In this document: positions 20,264-28,927 of the stretch, piece by piece
Layout: each line of letters starts with the position of its first letter
How positions within the stretch are numbered: position 1 is the first letter of the stretch
From: Clostridia bacterium
Lineage (GTDB): Bacteria > Bacillota > DULZ01
Assembly (NCBI GenBank): GCA_012512955.1
Contig: JAAZDD010000037.1
Span: 1-41,638, forward strand
Direction of reading: 5' to 3'
Length of the DNA stretch: 41,638 bases
Position numbers and translations under genes: made by a program
The notes under the pieces: model-generated
What the model was told of the DNA's origin: nothing
Databases searched by the model: none
Seen by the model: the letters and a program-made list of their open reading frames with translations, nothing else

Positions 20264-20941
20264 CATGACTACGATACTGTAAATGGGTATGGAAAATTCC
20301 GGAAAATGTTCTTTTAGGAAACTTTGGAGAATGATTTCATGTCGCCGGATCTGTGGTAAGGGACTGTCCATTCCTTCACGAACAATCTTATTTTGAGCCG
20401 CTTTTAGTACGGTCCAGTCTCCTTTTTCATCTATTAAAACAGCACCGTTGATGGTTTTTGTTTCCACATGGATTACTCCCGGCGGACCAATGACAAGATG
20501 ATCCAGTTGCTGGGTCTCGAAATCCTCCGTGGGCAAATAAATATTGTTTAAAGAAACGAAGTTTTTGGGTAACCAACCCAGAATATAGGCTACCTCCCTT
20601 TCTCCTTTCAGACCGGCTTCTAATTTATTTTTTTCTTTATGTAAAATAGCTAGTTGTCTTTGTAATTGGCTTTGCATTTCCTCTCTGTTCGGCTGGTATA
20701 AAACCAGATAAGCACAGGTAAACAAAAGAGAGAAAAACAGGGCCCCGGTAATGGCAATAGAAAAATCAATTAAGCCGTCAGATACGATTGCCAGTACAAG
20801 GAAGATTGCTGTAGTTGGCAAAGCAACTACCATATATATAAAAGGGAATTCTTTTTGATTTTTGATAGCGTCCAGTTCCTGTTGGTAATACTCTATTTTA
20901 GCATTGATATTCTCCAAAGGATTTTCCGGCAATTTCTGCAT
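20246..20941 (-). CDS. NERD (nuclease-related) domain membrane protein, frameshifted near its C-terminus
   Basis: Two TM segments then LKGEREVAYILGWLPKNFVSLNNIYLPTEDFETQQLDHLVIGPPGVIHVETKTINGAVLIDEKGDWTVL: NERD motifs. Ends abruptly at IYSIVVMATVEL*. Confidence 0.85.
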   Translation of the reverse strand: MQKLPENPLENINAKIEYYQQELDAIKNQKEFPFIYMVVALPTTAIFLVLAIVSDGLIDFSIAITGALFFSLLFTCAYLVLYQPNREEMQSQLQRQLAILHKEKNKLEAGLKGEREVAYILGWLPKNFVSLNNIYLPTEDFETQQLDHLVIGPPGVIHVETKTINGAVLIDEKGDWTVLKAAQNKIVREGMDSPLPQIRRHEIILQSFLKEHFPEFSIPIYSIVVMATVEL

Positions 20942-20967
20942 GCCAATTACTCCTTTTTGGCAACTGA

Positions 20968-21585
20968 TTATTTTTCAGGTAAATTGGCAATTAATTGCTC
21001 AATTAAGTACTCCCCCAAAACAGCGTAATCTTCGGTAGCTAAAAAGCAGTTCGCATTATGATCAAACAAGATATTGCCTGATGGGGGAAACTCCTCATCC
21101 CCTTTCCAGCAGACTAAACCTAGGGGAATATAGGGAAAAAGGTGAAACTTAAAGGCCATGTCGCCGCCGGTTATTTTTTCACCGCTCAGCTTCTGACAGG
21201 CATGGACCAGTGGTTTTAAGTCGGGATTATTTCGAAGTTTACCGAATAGCCTGCCGGTTGTTCTGTTTTGAAAGGGAGTTTGGTAAACAGTTCCTCCTGG
21301 TATTTCTTTAAAAGAGACCCAGATTCCTGTTGGCGGTACCGGTTTTGCCAAAAGGTAATGAAGTGTTAATAAAGCAAATTTGGGAATAGCTTTAACAGTA
21401 TGGTCTTTATGAACATTGCCTTCGGGGAAGGAGACTGTGTATTGCTCTCCCAAAGAGGTAAAAGAAAAATGCCGGTTTTTTTCATCCCATTCAACTCCGG
21501 CCTGGTGAGCCAGCATTGCCGGATCAGCCTCTTGCAGCTGTTTCTTGGCTTTGGCAAAAGCTGCTGCATAACCTGCCTGAACCAA
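20968..21585 (-). CDS. DUF3786-like protein
   Basis: MVQAGYAAAFAKAKKQLQEADPAMLAHQAGVEWDEKNRHFSFTSLGEQYTVSFP...GTVYQTPFQNRTTGRLFGKL...GDMAFKFHLFPYIPLGLVCWKGDEEFPPSGNILFDHNA. Confidence 0.75.
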   Translation of the reverse strand: MVQAGYAAAFAKAKKQLQEADPAMLAHQAGVEWDEKNRHFSFTSLGEQYTVSFPEGNVHKDHTVKAIPKFALLTLHYLLAKPVPPTGIWVSFKEIPGGTVYQTPFQNRTTGRLFGKLRNNPDLKPLVHACQKLSGEKITGGDMAFKFHLFPYIPLGLVCWKGDEEFPPSGNILFDHNANCFLATEDYAVLGEYLIEQLIANLPEK

Positions 21586-21650
21586 AGTATCACCGCCTCA
21601 ATGTTGATTGTTAATAAAATGATAGCTTATGAGCAATAATTTAGCAACCA

Positions 21651-21679
21651 AAGAAAAAGCCTAGCAGCCGGTGCTAGGC
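21651..21679 (-). terminator. Rho-independent terminator overlapping the stop of the 44-aa ORF
   Basis: GCCTAGCA-gccg-TGCTAGGC perfect stem flanked by AAAGAAAAA (T-rich on the reverse strand). Confidence 0.75.
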
Positions 21680-21808
21680 AGATTGCTCATGCAGGTAAGT
21701 AATAATGTAGTTTTTGTCGTGTTCAAGATATTTGTTTAAATCCGAACCACTAGCCAGGAACAAGTACTCCACTTCTTCACCGTTACTCCAGGTAACCAGG
21801 TAGTCCAT
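21674..21808 (-). CDS. Small hypothetical protein, 44 aa (not in ORF track)
   Basis: GGAGGACTTCCC-ATG then MDYLVTWSNGEEVEYLFLASGSDLNKYLEHDKNYIITYLHEQSA*; SD and own terminator. Confidence 0.7.
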   Translation of the reverse strand: MDYLVTWSNGEEVEYLFLASGSDLNKYLEHDKNYIITYLHEQSA

Positions 21809-21913
21809 GGGAAGTCCTCCTTAGTATTTTGTATACAGTGTTCCTAATCTGATTTTACTAGACATTTATATTTCAGGCAAGGTAGAGGTGGGCCGAGGGG
21901 AAAAATATTGGCT

Positions 21914-21942
21914 TTGACATTGGCGAAAGAATGAGTTATAAT
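21914..21942 (+). promoter_or_regulatory. Sigma-A promoter for tRNA-Arg
   Basis: TTGACA-17 nt-TATAAT, 13 bp upstream of the tRNA. Confidence 0.85.
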
Positions 21943-21955
21943 TAAGTCTGCAGTT

Positions 21956-22032
21956 GCGCCCGTAGCTCAGCAGGATAGAGTAACGGAATCCGAGTCCGGA
22001 GGTCACAGGTTCGAATCCTGTCGGGCGCGCCA
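21956..22032 (+). tRNA. tRNA-Arg (anticodon CCG), CCA encoded
   Basis: Cloverleaf GCGCCCG...CGGGCGC-GCCA, T-arm GGTTCGAATCC, loop ATCCGAG with anticodon CCG. Confidence 0.93.
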
Positions 22033-22043
22033 TAAAGACAACA

Positions 22044-22077
22044 AACGACCGGTTAGCGGATGCCCGGTCGTTTTTTT
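22044..22077 (+). terminator. Rho-independent terminator of tRNA-Arg
   Basis: AACGACCGG...CCGGTCGTT followed by TTTTTT. Confidence 0.85.
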
Positions 22078-22090
22078 AGTTCAACAGTTT

Positions 22091-22288
22091 TTATTTATAT
22101 CTGGGATTGTCACATTCTACCATACCTTCAAAACATTCGTTGCAAATGAATTCGCCACAAGTGGGACAAGGTCGTAAATTAGATTTATGTAAGTCGAGAC
22201 AATCATAGCAGTAATAGTTGTCACAATGGCGGCAGACAACACCTTCCACATGTTTAGCTTTGCAAGTATCGCAAATGGGAATTTTCAT
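22091..22288 (-). CDS. Small Cys-rich zinc-finger protein (B-box-like), 65 aa
   Basis: MKIPICDTCKAKHVEGVVCRHCDNYYCYDCLDLHKSNLRPCPTCGEFICNECFEGMVECDNPRYK; repeated CxxC. Start at ATG 22288 behind AGGAGG. Confidence 0.75.
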   Translation of the reverse strand: MKIPICDTCKAKHVEGVVCRHCDNYYCYDCLDLHKSNLRPCPTCGEFICNECFEGMVECDNPRYK

Positions 22289-22361
22289 TGGAAACCTCCT
22301 GTATTGCATTTCTTCCCTTCACCCATTTTATAACATAAAGCTTTTGGTTGTAAATAATAAA

Positions 22362-22381
22362 TCCCGGCCTAGGGCCGGGGA
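22362..22381 (-). terminator. Hairpin terminator after pduL
   Basis: CCCGGCC-tag-GGCCGGG directly beyond the pduL stop, AT-rich (TTTATTATTTA) on the reverse strand. Confidence 0.6.
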
Positions 22382-22385
22382 ATAT

Positions 22386-22994
22386 TTATCCAACCAGACA
22401 AAGGGTTTGGTTTTTGTTGATCATAGTCACTTTATCGCCATTGTTGAGCCAGGCACTGTTAGCTTCATCCACGTCCAAATGGAGTTCCAGGGCAAAATTT
22501 TTGTTAACCCTGACCAGAACATTATTAAAGACCAGCCCTCTTTCTCCGTCTACCAAGATACTAACCCGGTCTTTATCATGTAAACCATACTGGCCGGCTT
22601 CAACCGGCGTCATGTGAATATGTCTGGCGGCAATGATTACTCCGGAGTTGAGAGACACCATTCCCTTAGGTCCCACCAATACGCAGCCAGAGGTACCCTC
22701 GTGATCTCCCGAATCTCTGATTGGAGCTTTAAGTCCCAGCTTAAAGGCGTCAGTCCGGGAGATTTCCACTTGGGTTTTCTTGCGCACCGGTCCTAAAACT
22801 CTAACGTTTTCAATGATACCTTTGGTACCGACTACTGATACAACTTCTTTGCAGGCATACTGACCTGGCTGCCTTAAATCCTTCCAAATAGTTAATTCAT
22901 AACCCGGTCCGAATAGTTGTTCAAGATGCTCTTGGGAAAGGTGCACATGCCTATTGGATACTCCGACAGGAATCTCTAGCATTCCGGTGTTCAT
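22386..22994 (-). CDS. pduL: Phosphate propanoyltransferase (PduL-type phosphotransacylase)
   Basis: IPVGVSNRHVHLSQEHLEQLFGPGYELTIWKDLRQPGQYACKEVV...ARHIHMTPVEAGQYGLHDKDRVSI...LHLDVDEANSAWL. Confidence 0.93.
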   Translation of the reverse strand: MNTGMLEIPVGVSNRHVHLSQEHLEQLFGPGYELTIWKDLRQPGQYACKEVVSVVGTKGIIENVRVLGPVRKKTQVEISRTDAFKLGLKAPIRDSGDHEGTSGCVLVGPKGMVSLNSGVIIAARHIHMTPVEAGQYGLHDKDRVSILVDGERGLVFNNVLVRVNKNFALELHLDVDEANSAWLNNGDKVTMINKNQTLCLVG

Positions 22995-23125
22995 AATTAA
23001 CCTCCTCTCAGCTGCCGACGGTTCAACTTTGAATTACTACCGTTTACCGGGCAAATTATTCCGTTCACTGTTATTATACTACCGATTGATGGAAGAAGCA
23101 ACTGAAAGTATAAAAATAATTTATG

Positions 23126-23884
23126 TTATTCAAGGGAATGTTCCTTGGATTTTAAATACCTGATGTCCTGAATACTGGCCAACCGGTAAACCCGGCATAA
23201 TTGAAGAATGCGTGAGGTGGTTCTTTCGCCCAAATAGGTGTCCAGTTCCGCTAAACTTAGGTTCGTTGTGATCACCACAGGCAGTTGGTAATTGGCACGG
23301 TAATTGAGAATGGAGTAGATTTTATTTACTGTCCATTCTGTATAGTTGTGAACACCCAGATCGTCCAAGATCAACAATTCTACAGTTCTGGCTCCTTCCA
23401 GAATGGTGGTTTCGTCCACCGGATTTGGGTTATGCCGGTGGTAGGTGGCCTTTATTTCATCTAACAAATCCGGCACTACGGTAAACAGGACCTGTCTTCC
23501 CCTAACCAATACATAATTGGCAATGGCGCCGGCCAGGAAAGTCTTGCCACTGCCTACCGGACCGGTAAAAACCAGTCCCGGACCATGATAATTTCCGGCA
23601 GCGAAAGCTGAGGCGAATTTTTTGGCGGCATCCAAGGCTTTTTGGGCATTTTCATAATAGGTAAATCCTAGCTCTTTATCCATGACTTTTGGATAATAGG
23701 CAAAAGAAAAATCCTCAAAAGAACAGCGCTGCTGGAGGCGACCCAGGTTGGCGTGTCGAACCAATGCTTTTAAGCTGCGCTGTTTGGAACAGGAACAACG
23801 GTGAGCAACTTCATCTTTAATCACGAAGCCTCTACCGTGGCATATGTTGCACTTGATTCCTTCATTAGGATCGTTTTTCAGCAT
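23126..23884 (-). CDS. DnaC/DnaI-like helicase-loader ATPase
   Basis: N-terminal zinc motif CNICHGRG...HRCSCSKQ, Walker A GPVGSGKTFLAGAI, Walker B ELLILDDLG. Confidence 0.88.
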   Translation of the reverse strand: MLKNDPNEGIKCNICHGRGFVIKDEVAHRCSCSKQRSLKALVRHANLGRLQQRCSFEDFSFAYYPKVMDKELGFTYYENAQKALDAAKKFASAFAAGNYHGPGLVFTGPVGSGKTFLAGAIANYVLVRGRQVLFTVVPDLLDEIKATYHRHNPNPVDETTILEGARTVELLILDDLGVHNYTEWTVNKIYSILNYRANYQLPVVITTNLSLAELDTYLGERTTSRILQLCRVYRLASIQDIRYLKSKEHSLE

Positions 23885-23898
23885 GGTATCTACTTCCT

Positions 23899-24663
23899 TT
23901 AACTCATATAGACATCTTTGTATTTGTCTATTTTTTTCTTAATTTCCTCTTCTTTTCGTCCAGGTCCTTTGTAAAGACCTTTTTGGGCCTGCTGGCGGGC
24001 TTGGAACTGCTGTTCGTATCTTTCTACTTCTTCCAAAGTGGTTATATTGTGTTTGGACCAATCGGCAAGAATGGAATCGATATATTTCAGGTTTTTTATT
24101 CCCCTAAGGCTGGCTTTTCGTAAAGCTTCCATTACTAACTCCGGGGAATATTTGTCCTCATCGCACCATTCCAGTATTTGATTGCTTTCAAAGGGCGAAA
24201 GCAAGCGACCGAATTCTTCCTCAAATGTTTGGAACAGGGATTGGGCTACTTCTGCAGACAATTGGGAACCGGATTGCTTCTCTTGTTCCAACTGTTGTGC
24301 CTTTAGCAAGGCCCAAACCTCCATTAACTGGTCAAACAAACCGGCAAAAGAGAAACGATCTACCCATCTCTGTTGGTTGGGTTCGAAAATATGTTCAACC
24401 GAAATGATTTTCTTTTCAATCAGTCCCGCAAGCAAATCTTGGATTTCCTCTGCCGGGGTGGTCATGTAATCTGAAAGGTCTTTGGGAGTTGGATAGCGAT
24501 TGTCTTCTTCTTGCTGAAAACGCCATAAATGGATTAGTAATACCAGTTCGGTTTCATTGAGCCCTAATTTCTTATAACTGCTGAGAAGCAGATTGGGCAG
24601 GCTAATGGTTCCGTTGACGAAAAGTTCCGAAGTAAACTTAACGTAAAGACTGTACTCTGCCAT
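23899..24663 (-). CDS. DnaD-domain replication protein
   Basis: ISLPNLLLSSYKKLGLNETELVLLIHLWRF...FEEEFGRLLSPFESNQILEWCDEDKYSPELVMEALRKASLRGIKNLKYIDSILADW. Confidence 0.88.
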   Translation of the reverse strand: MAEYSLYVKFTSELFVNGTISLPNLLLSSYKKLGLNETELVLLIHLWRFQQEEDNRYPTPKDLSDYMTTPAEEIQDLLAGLIEKKIISVEHIFEPNQQRWVDRFSFAGLFDQLMEVWALLKAQQLEQEKQSGSQLSAEVAQSLFQTFEEEFGRLLSPFESNQILEWCDEDKYSPELVMEALRKASLRGIKNLKYIDSILADWSKHNITTLEEVERYEQQFQARQQAQKGLYKGPGRKEEEIKKKIDKYKDVYMS

Positions 24664-24929
24664 GCCTCACCCTCCGTCATCGACTTTTTTCCATTGTAAC
24701 ATTTTTGGCATCGGTCTGCAGCTTATTTCCTTCGGATAGGGGGAACCGGTCCAGTTTCTTTTACTGCTGACTTAATGCCTATTTTGGTTTTCTGGGAAAT
24801 TCTTAGGTAATACTATATATAATTGATATGGGACATCAAGCTAAATTGTTTAAATTTTCATCCATTTAGTGGCATTGTGTATTATAATAAAGAAATATAT
24901 AATGACCGAATTCGGTGGAGGTTTAATCA

Positions 24930-25772
24930 ATGCGAGTTATTGCTTTAGTTGGACCCAGCGGAACCGGCAAGAGTCACCGGGCTTTAGTAGTCGCCCATGA
25001 TTACGGAGCGGAAGTATTGATCGACGATGGGCTTCTCATTAAAGATCATAATATCTTGGCAGGTATTTCCGCCAAGAAACAAGCAACAGCTATCGGAGCC
25101 ATCAAGGCAGCACTCTTTACCGATCAGGAACATGCTGAACAGGTTAAACAGGAGTTGGCTCGAATTGCTCCCAATTGCCTGCTGGTTTTGGGTACATCCC
25201 GGGAAATGGTGGACAGGATTGCAGCAAGATTGGAGTTGCCTAAGCCCGATTTGTATCTAAGTATTGAGGATGTGGCGACTCAGAGAGAGATCAGACAGGC
25301 TCAGCGAATCCGCCAGCATTTTGGCAAACATGTAATACCTGCTCCTACTGTAGCAGTTAAGCCCAGGTTGTCAGGCGTGTTAACTGATCCACTCCATGTC
25401 CAGTTCCCCAAAAAACATCAGGTTGGACGAAACAGTCGATTTTGGGTGAGTCAATCGGTGGTACGGCCTACCTTTAATTATTACGGTAAGTTTTACATTG
25501 CCAATACCGCCATTCAGGAAATCATCAAAGGAGTGGCCCAGGATTTCCCTGAGGTAAATAAGGTACAGCATATTCTCATTGAAAATGTGACACAGGGTAC
25601 TGTGATCAGCATGGATTTAACGGTATGTTACGGAAAGCCTCTTCCTCCTTTATTAAGGGCCCTTCAAAACCGGGTAAAAGAAGTATTGGAACATATGACC
25701 GCTTTACATATTTGCCAGGTGAATATTTTTGTGATGAAGCTACTTGTACAGGAAACTACGCCAAAAAAATAG
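24930..25772 (+). CDS. P-loop NTPase with Asp23/Gls24-like C-terminal domain
   Basis: Walker A GPSGTGKS at the N-terminus; C-terminal region VRPTFNYYGKFYIANTAIQEIIKGV...V...LTVCYGKPLPPLLRALQNRVKEVLEHMTALHICQVNIFVMKL resembles Asp23. Confidence 0.7.
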   Translation: MRVIALVGPSGTGKSHRALVVAHDYGAEVLIDDGLLIKDHNILAGISAKKQATAIGAIKAALFTDQEHAEQVKQELARIAPNCLLVLGTSREMVDRIAARLELPKPDLYLSIEDVATQREIRQAQRIRQHFGKHVIPAPTVAVKPRLSGVLTDPLHVQFPKKHQVGRNSRFWVSQSVVRPTFNYYGKFYIANTAIQEIIKGVAQDFPEVNKVQHILIENVTQGTVISMDLTVCYGKPLPPLLRALQNRVKEVLEHMTALHICQVNIFVMKLLVQETTPKK

Positions 25773-25791
25773 CCCTTTGTGGGGACAAAGG
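25762..25791 (-). terminator. Hairpin terminator of the beta-CASP locus, overlapping the end of the convergent gene
   Basis: CCTTTGT-gggg-ACAAAGG (25774-25791) with A7 on its left (T-run on the reverse strand). Confidence 0.6.
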
Positions 25792-25800
25792 ACCGGTTTC

Positions 25801-27078
25801 TTAGACAACTTTTGTTTGCTGTTTCCCTCGAAGCAAATTTTCCAAATTGGCCAGCAGATTATACATTTCATAAGTTTTTTGCTGGTCGGTTTCCATGGCA
25901 ATCAAATGATTCATTTCCTGATAAATCCGCTGGGCGATAGCATAGAGATCATCTTTGGTAATTGTAGGCTGTTCAACCGGAGCGGTTTTCCAGGGAGTTA
26001 CTAGGTCATATTGCTCCAGGTATTTGGGTACGATAACCTCAGTGTTAAACTTTTCTTTGAGCACTCTGGCCAAATGTTGGGCAGAGTCCGGCTCTCCGTG
26101 GGTCACGAATATTTTTTGAGGTGGCTCTTTAAAATAAGAGATCCAATTGAGGATTTGGGCTTGATCTGCATGGGCTGAAAAACCTTCCAGGTTCACGATT
26201 TGAGCCCTGACTTGTATTTGCTCCCCGTGGATTCTGACCGTCTTTTCACCGTCAATCAACCGCCTGCCTAAAGTACCCTGGGCCTGATAACCGATAAAGA
26301 CGACTGTAGATTCCGGACGCCATAAATTATGCTTCAAATGGTGTTTAATACGGCCGGCATCTGCCATGCCGCTGGCGGAAATAATAATTGCTCCCTCTTT
26401 GATTTTATTAAGGGCCATGGATTCTTCTGCCGTACGACTGATTTGCAACCCTGGCAAGTATAAGGGACAGTTACCTTGAGAGGTTCTACGCAACTGCTTG
26501 TAATCTTCATCAAATAAGTGCTGATTGCGGCAAAAAATCTCTGTAGCGGTGATAGCCAGTGGGCTGTCGATATAGATATTTTGGCCGTCAATTTTTTTCT
26601 CCTTGATGAGAAGATGCAGGTTATACAATAAATCCTGGGTTCTTTCAATGGCAAAGGCCGGAATGATGACATTTCCACCTCGCCTAAAGGTGTCCTTAAT
26701 CACCTTGGCAAGAGCCTCCCGGCGGTTACCTGCCACTTTATGAAGGCGATCGCCATAGGTGGATTCCACCACCAGGTAGTGTGTGTGTTCAATGACTGTG
26801 GGATCGTTAGCCAATGGACGATCTACTGCTCCCAAGTCCCCGGAAAAGACAAATTTGGTAGTTCCTTCTTTAGTTTCCAGCCATAATTCTACAATGGCTG
26901 AGCCGAGAATGTGTCCTGCATCCCTAAAGCGAAGGGTAATGCCAGGGCGAACTTCCCAGAATTCTTCATAATGTACACCGATAAAATGCTGCAGGCAATC
27001 CTGGGCATCTTGGGCTGTATAAATAGGTTCCAATAACGGTAAGCCGGAACGCTGGTTTTTCCTGTTTTTCCGCTCCAC
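25801..27078 (-). CDS. MBL-fold/beta-CASP RNA-specificity hydrolase, C-terminal ORF of a split gene
   Basis: RFRDAGHILGSAIVELW...VFSGDLG...VESTYGDR...IPAFAIERTQDLLY...ISASGMADAGRIKHHLKHNL...GYQAQGTLGRRL...FSAHADQ...VTHGE. Confidence 0.9.
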   Translation of the reverse strand: MERKNRKNQRSGLPLLEPIYTAQDAQDCLQHFIGVHYEEFWEVRPGITLRFRDAGHILGSAIVELWLETKEGTTKFVFSGDLGAVDRPLANDPTVIEHTHYLVVESTYGDRLHKVAGNRREALAKVIKDTFRRGGNVIIPAFAIERTQDLLYNLHLLIKEKKIDGQNIYIDSPLAITATEIFCRNQHLFDEDYKQLRRTSQGNCPLYLPGLQISRTAEESMALNKIKEGAIIISASGMADAGRIKHHLKHNLWRPESTVVFIGYQAQGTLGRRLIDGEKTVRIHGEQIQVRAQIVNLEGFSAHADQAQILNWISYFKEPPQKIFVTHGEPDSAQHLARVLKEKFNTEVIVPKYLEQYDLVTPWKTAPVEQPTITKDDLYAIAQRIYQEMNHLIAMETDQQKTYEMYNLLANLENLLRGKQQTKVV

Positions 27079-27396
27079 TTACATTTCCTGGATGAAACCG
27101 CTGTCAGGTAAAACTGCTGTACATAATTCAGCGGTAGCAGTCGTAGCATAGACAGGTCCTTGGAAACCGAGTTTATACAATTTAGGGATTAAACCACAGT
27201 GATCAATATGGGCATGAGTTAAAATCATGAAGTCAATTTCGACCGGGTCAAAAGGAAAGGAGGAATAGTTTCGCTCCTTGACGGCTTTTGACCCTTGAAA
27301 CATCCCGCAGTCTATCAAAAACTTGTAGGTTCCGGTATCGAGCATGTAACAGGAACCGGTAACTGTCTCTGCTGCACCATAGAAGCTGATTTTCAA
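27079..27396 (-). CDS. MBL-fold/beta-CASP hydrolase, N-terminal ORF of the same split gene
   Basis: [35 protein letters not shown]...[16 protein letters not shown]; HxHxDH motif. Ends GFIQEM* with the next ORF in the same frame. TTG start. Confidence 0.88.
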   Translation of the reverse strand: MKISFYGAAETVTGSCYMLDTGTYKFLIDCGMFQGSKAVKERNYSSFPFDPVEIDFMILTHAHIDHCGLIPKLYKLGFQGPVYATTATAELCTAVLPDSGFIQEM

Positions 27397-27430
27397 TTGA
27401 AGTTCCCTCCTCTGGCAGCGTGTGTCTAGC

Positions 27431-28621
27431 TTAATTAGCGATTCTCTTTAATTGGTGCCTTCGGAGAAAACGTTCCATCCGGTTCATCGCTTCTTCCAAA
27501 TTTTTCACTGAGTTAGCATAGGAAATGCGAATATGCCCTTTGCCGGAAGCTCCAAACGCCTCTCCCGGAACCACTGCCACCTTTTCCTCCTCTAACAGCT
27601 TTTGGGCAAAGGCCTCTGAGCTAAAACCCGTACTGGCAACAGAGGGAAAGATATAGAAAGCTCCTTTCGGTTCGAAACACTCCAGCCCCATCTCCAGCAA
27701 TCTGGAGTATACCAACCGGCGCCGGTAGTTATATTGCTGTACCATATTCTGTACTTCTTGGGCTCCGTTGCGCAGGCCCTCCAGGGCAGCTTGTTGCGCC
27801 ATGATGGGAGCACAGAGGATGGTGTACTGATGAATCTTGGTCATGGCACCCAAAATCTCAGCCGGTCCGGCGGCAAAACCGATGCGCCAGCCGGTCATGG
27901 CAAAAGATTTGGAAAACCCGTGGACTAAGATGGTTCTTTCCCTCATTCCCGGTAACTCAATAATACTGGCATGCTCACAGCCATAAGTCATCTCGGCGTA
28001 GATTTCGTCTGACAAAACCAAGAGATTATGCTTGGCAATGACTTCTGCCACTGGTTTCAATTCTTCTTTAGTCATAATGGCACCGGTAGGGTTGTTGGGA
28101 TAAGCCATGATCAGAAGCTTAGTTTTGGGGGTAATCGCAGCTTCCAGTTCTTCCGGCATTAATTTGAAATCGTTTTCCGCTTTCGTTTGGATAAACACGG
28201 GCTTGCCCCCTGCTAAAATGGTACAGGGAGTATAGGAAACATAAGCCGGTTCCACAATAATTACCTCATCGCCGGGGCAAAGGATTGCTCTCAAAGCCAA
28301 ATCAACAGCTTCGCTGGCCCCAATGGTGACCAAAATTTCCTCTTCAGGATCATACTGAACCTGGTGCCGGGAAAACAGGTGTTTGGACAGTTCTTCCCGC
28401 AACTCGGGGGTACCTTTGTTTGAAGTGTAGCTGGTTTCGCCTCGATAGAGAGCTTCTATAGAGGCATGTCGAATTGACATTGGAGTAGAAAAGTCTGGTT
28501 CTCCCACTCCCAGTGAAATAATATCCGGTGAGCCGGCGATCAAGTCAAAAAACTTACGGATGCCTGAAGGAGGTAATGACTTAACTACCGGAGAAATCAT
28601 TTGTTCAAGATTGACAGCCAT
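27431..28621 (-). CDS. Class I/II PLP-dependent aminotransferase
   Basis: [13 protein letters not shown]...[17 protein letters not shown]...[10 protein letters not shown]...[12 protein letters not shown]...[20 protein letters not shown]. Start ATG 28621; the longer ORF is T-box leader. Confidence 0.92.
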   Translation of the reverse strand: MAVNLEQMISPVVKSLPPSGIRKFFDLIAGSPDIISLGVGEPDFSTPMSIRHASIEALYRGETSYTSNKGTPELREELSKHLFSRHQVQYDPEEEILVTIGASEAVDLALRAILCPGDEVIIVEPAYVSYTPCTILAGGKPVFIQTKAENDFKLMPEELEAAITPKTKLLIMAYPNNPTGAIMTKEELKPVAEVIAKHNLLVLSDEIYAEMTYGCEHASIIELPGMRERTILVHGFSKSFAMTGWRIGFAAGPAEILGAMTKIHQYTILCAPIMAQQAALEGLRNGAQEVQNMVQQYNYRRRLVYSRLLEMGLECFEPKGAFYIFPSVASTGFSSEAFAQKLLEEEKVAVVPGEAFGASGKGHIRISYANSVKNLEEAMNRMERFLRRHQLKRIAN

Positions 28622-28654
28622 TTTATCCACCTGCCTAGAATTATCCTGATCAAT

Positions 28655-28920
28655 AAATAAAAAACCTCTCATCCTGAAGGGACGAGAGGTTACCCGCGGT
28701 ACCACCCTTGATGGCAAAAACCCAAACTCAACCCACGAGCAGATCTGCTCCCGGACATCGATAACGGGACTACCCGGCACGGCTTACTCAAATTTTCAGC
28801 CTGCAACTTAGGGAGGGCGTTCACTGGGCCTACATACCGGTCTCACACCAAATGCCGGCTCTCTGAATGTGGTGACCAGCTACTCTTTCCCTGCATTGTT
28901 GTTTCGACATCATAAAAATT
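28655..28920 (-). promoter_or_regulatory. T-box leader upstream of the aminotransferase, with terminator
   Basis: Reverse strand carries AGGGTGGTACCGCGGG (T-box), AGTA and AGAGAG stem-I motifs, and terminator ACCTCTC...GAGAGGTTTTTT. Confidence 0.93.
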
Positions 28921-28927
28921 TAAATAA

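Noticed and set aside
20255-20270. Programmed -1 frameshift site in the NERD gene
   Set aside because: No X XXY YYZ slippery heptamer at the junction; a 1-nt deletion is simpler.
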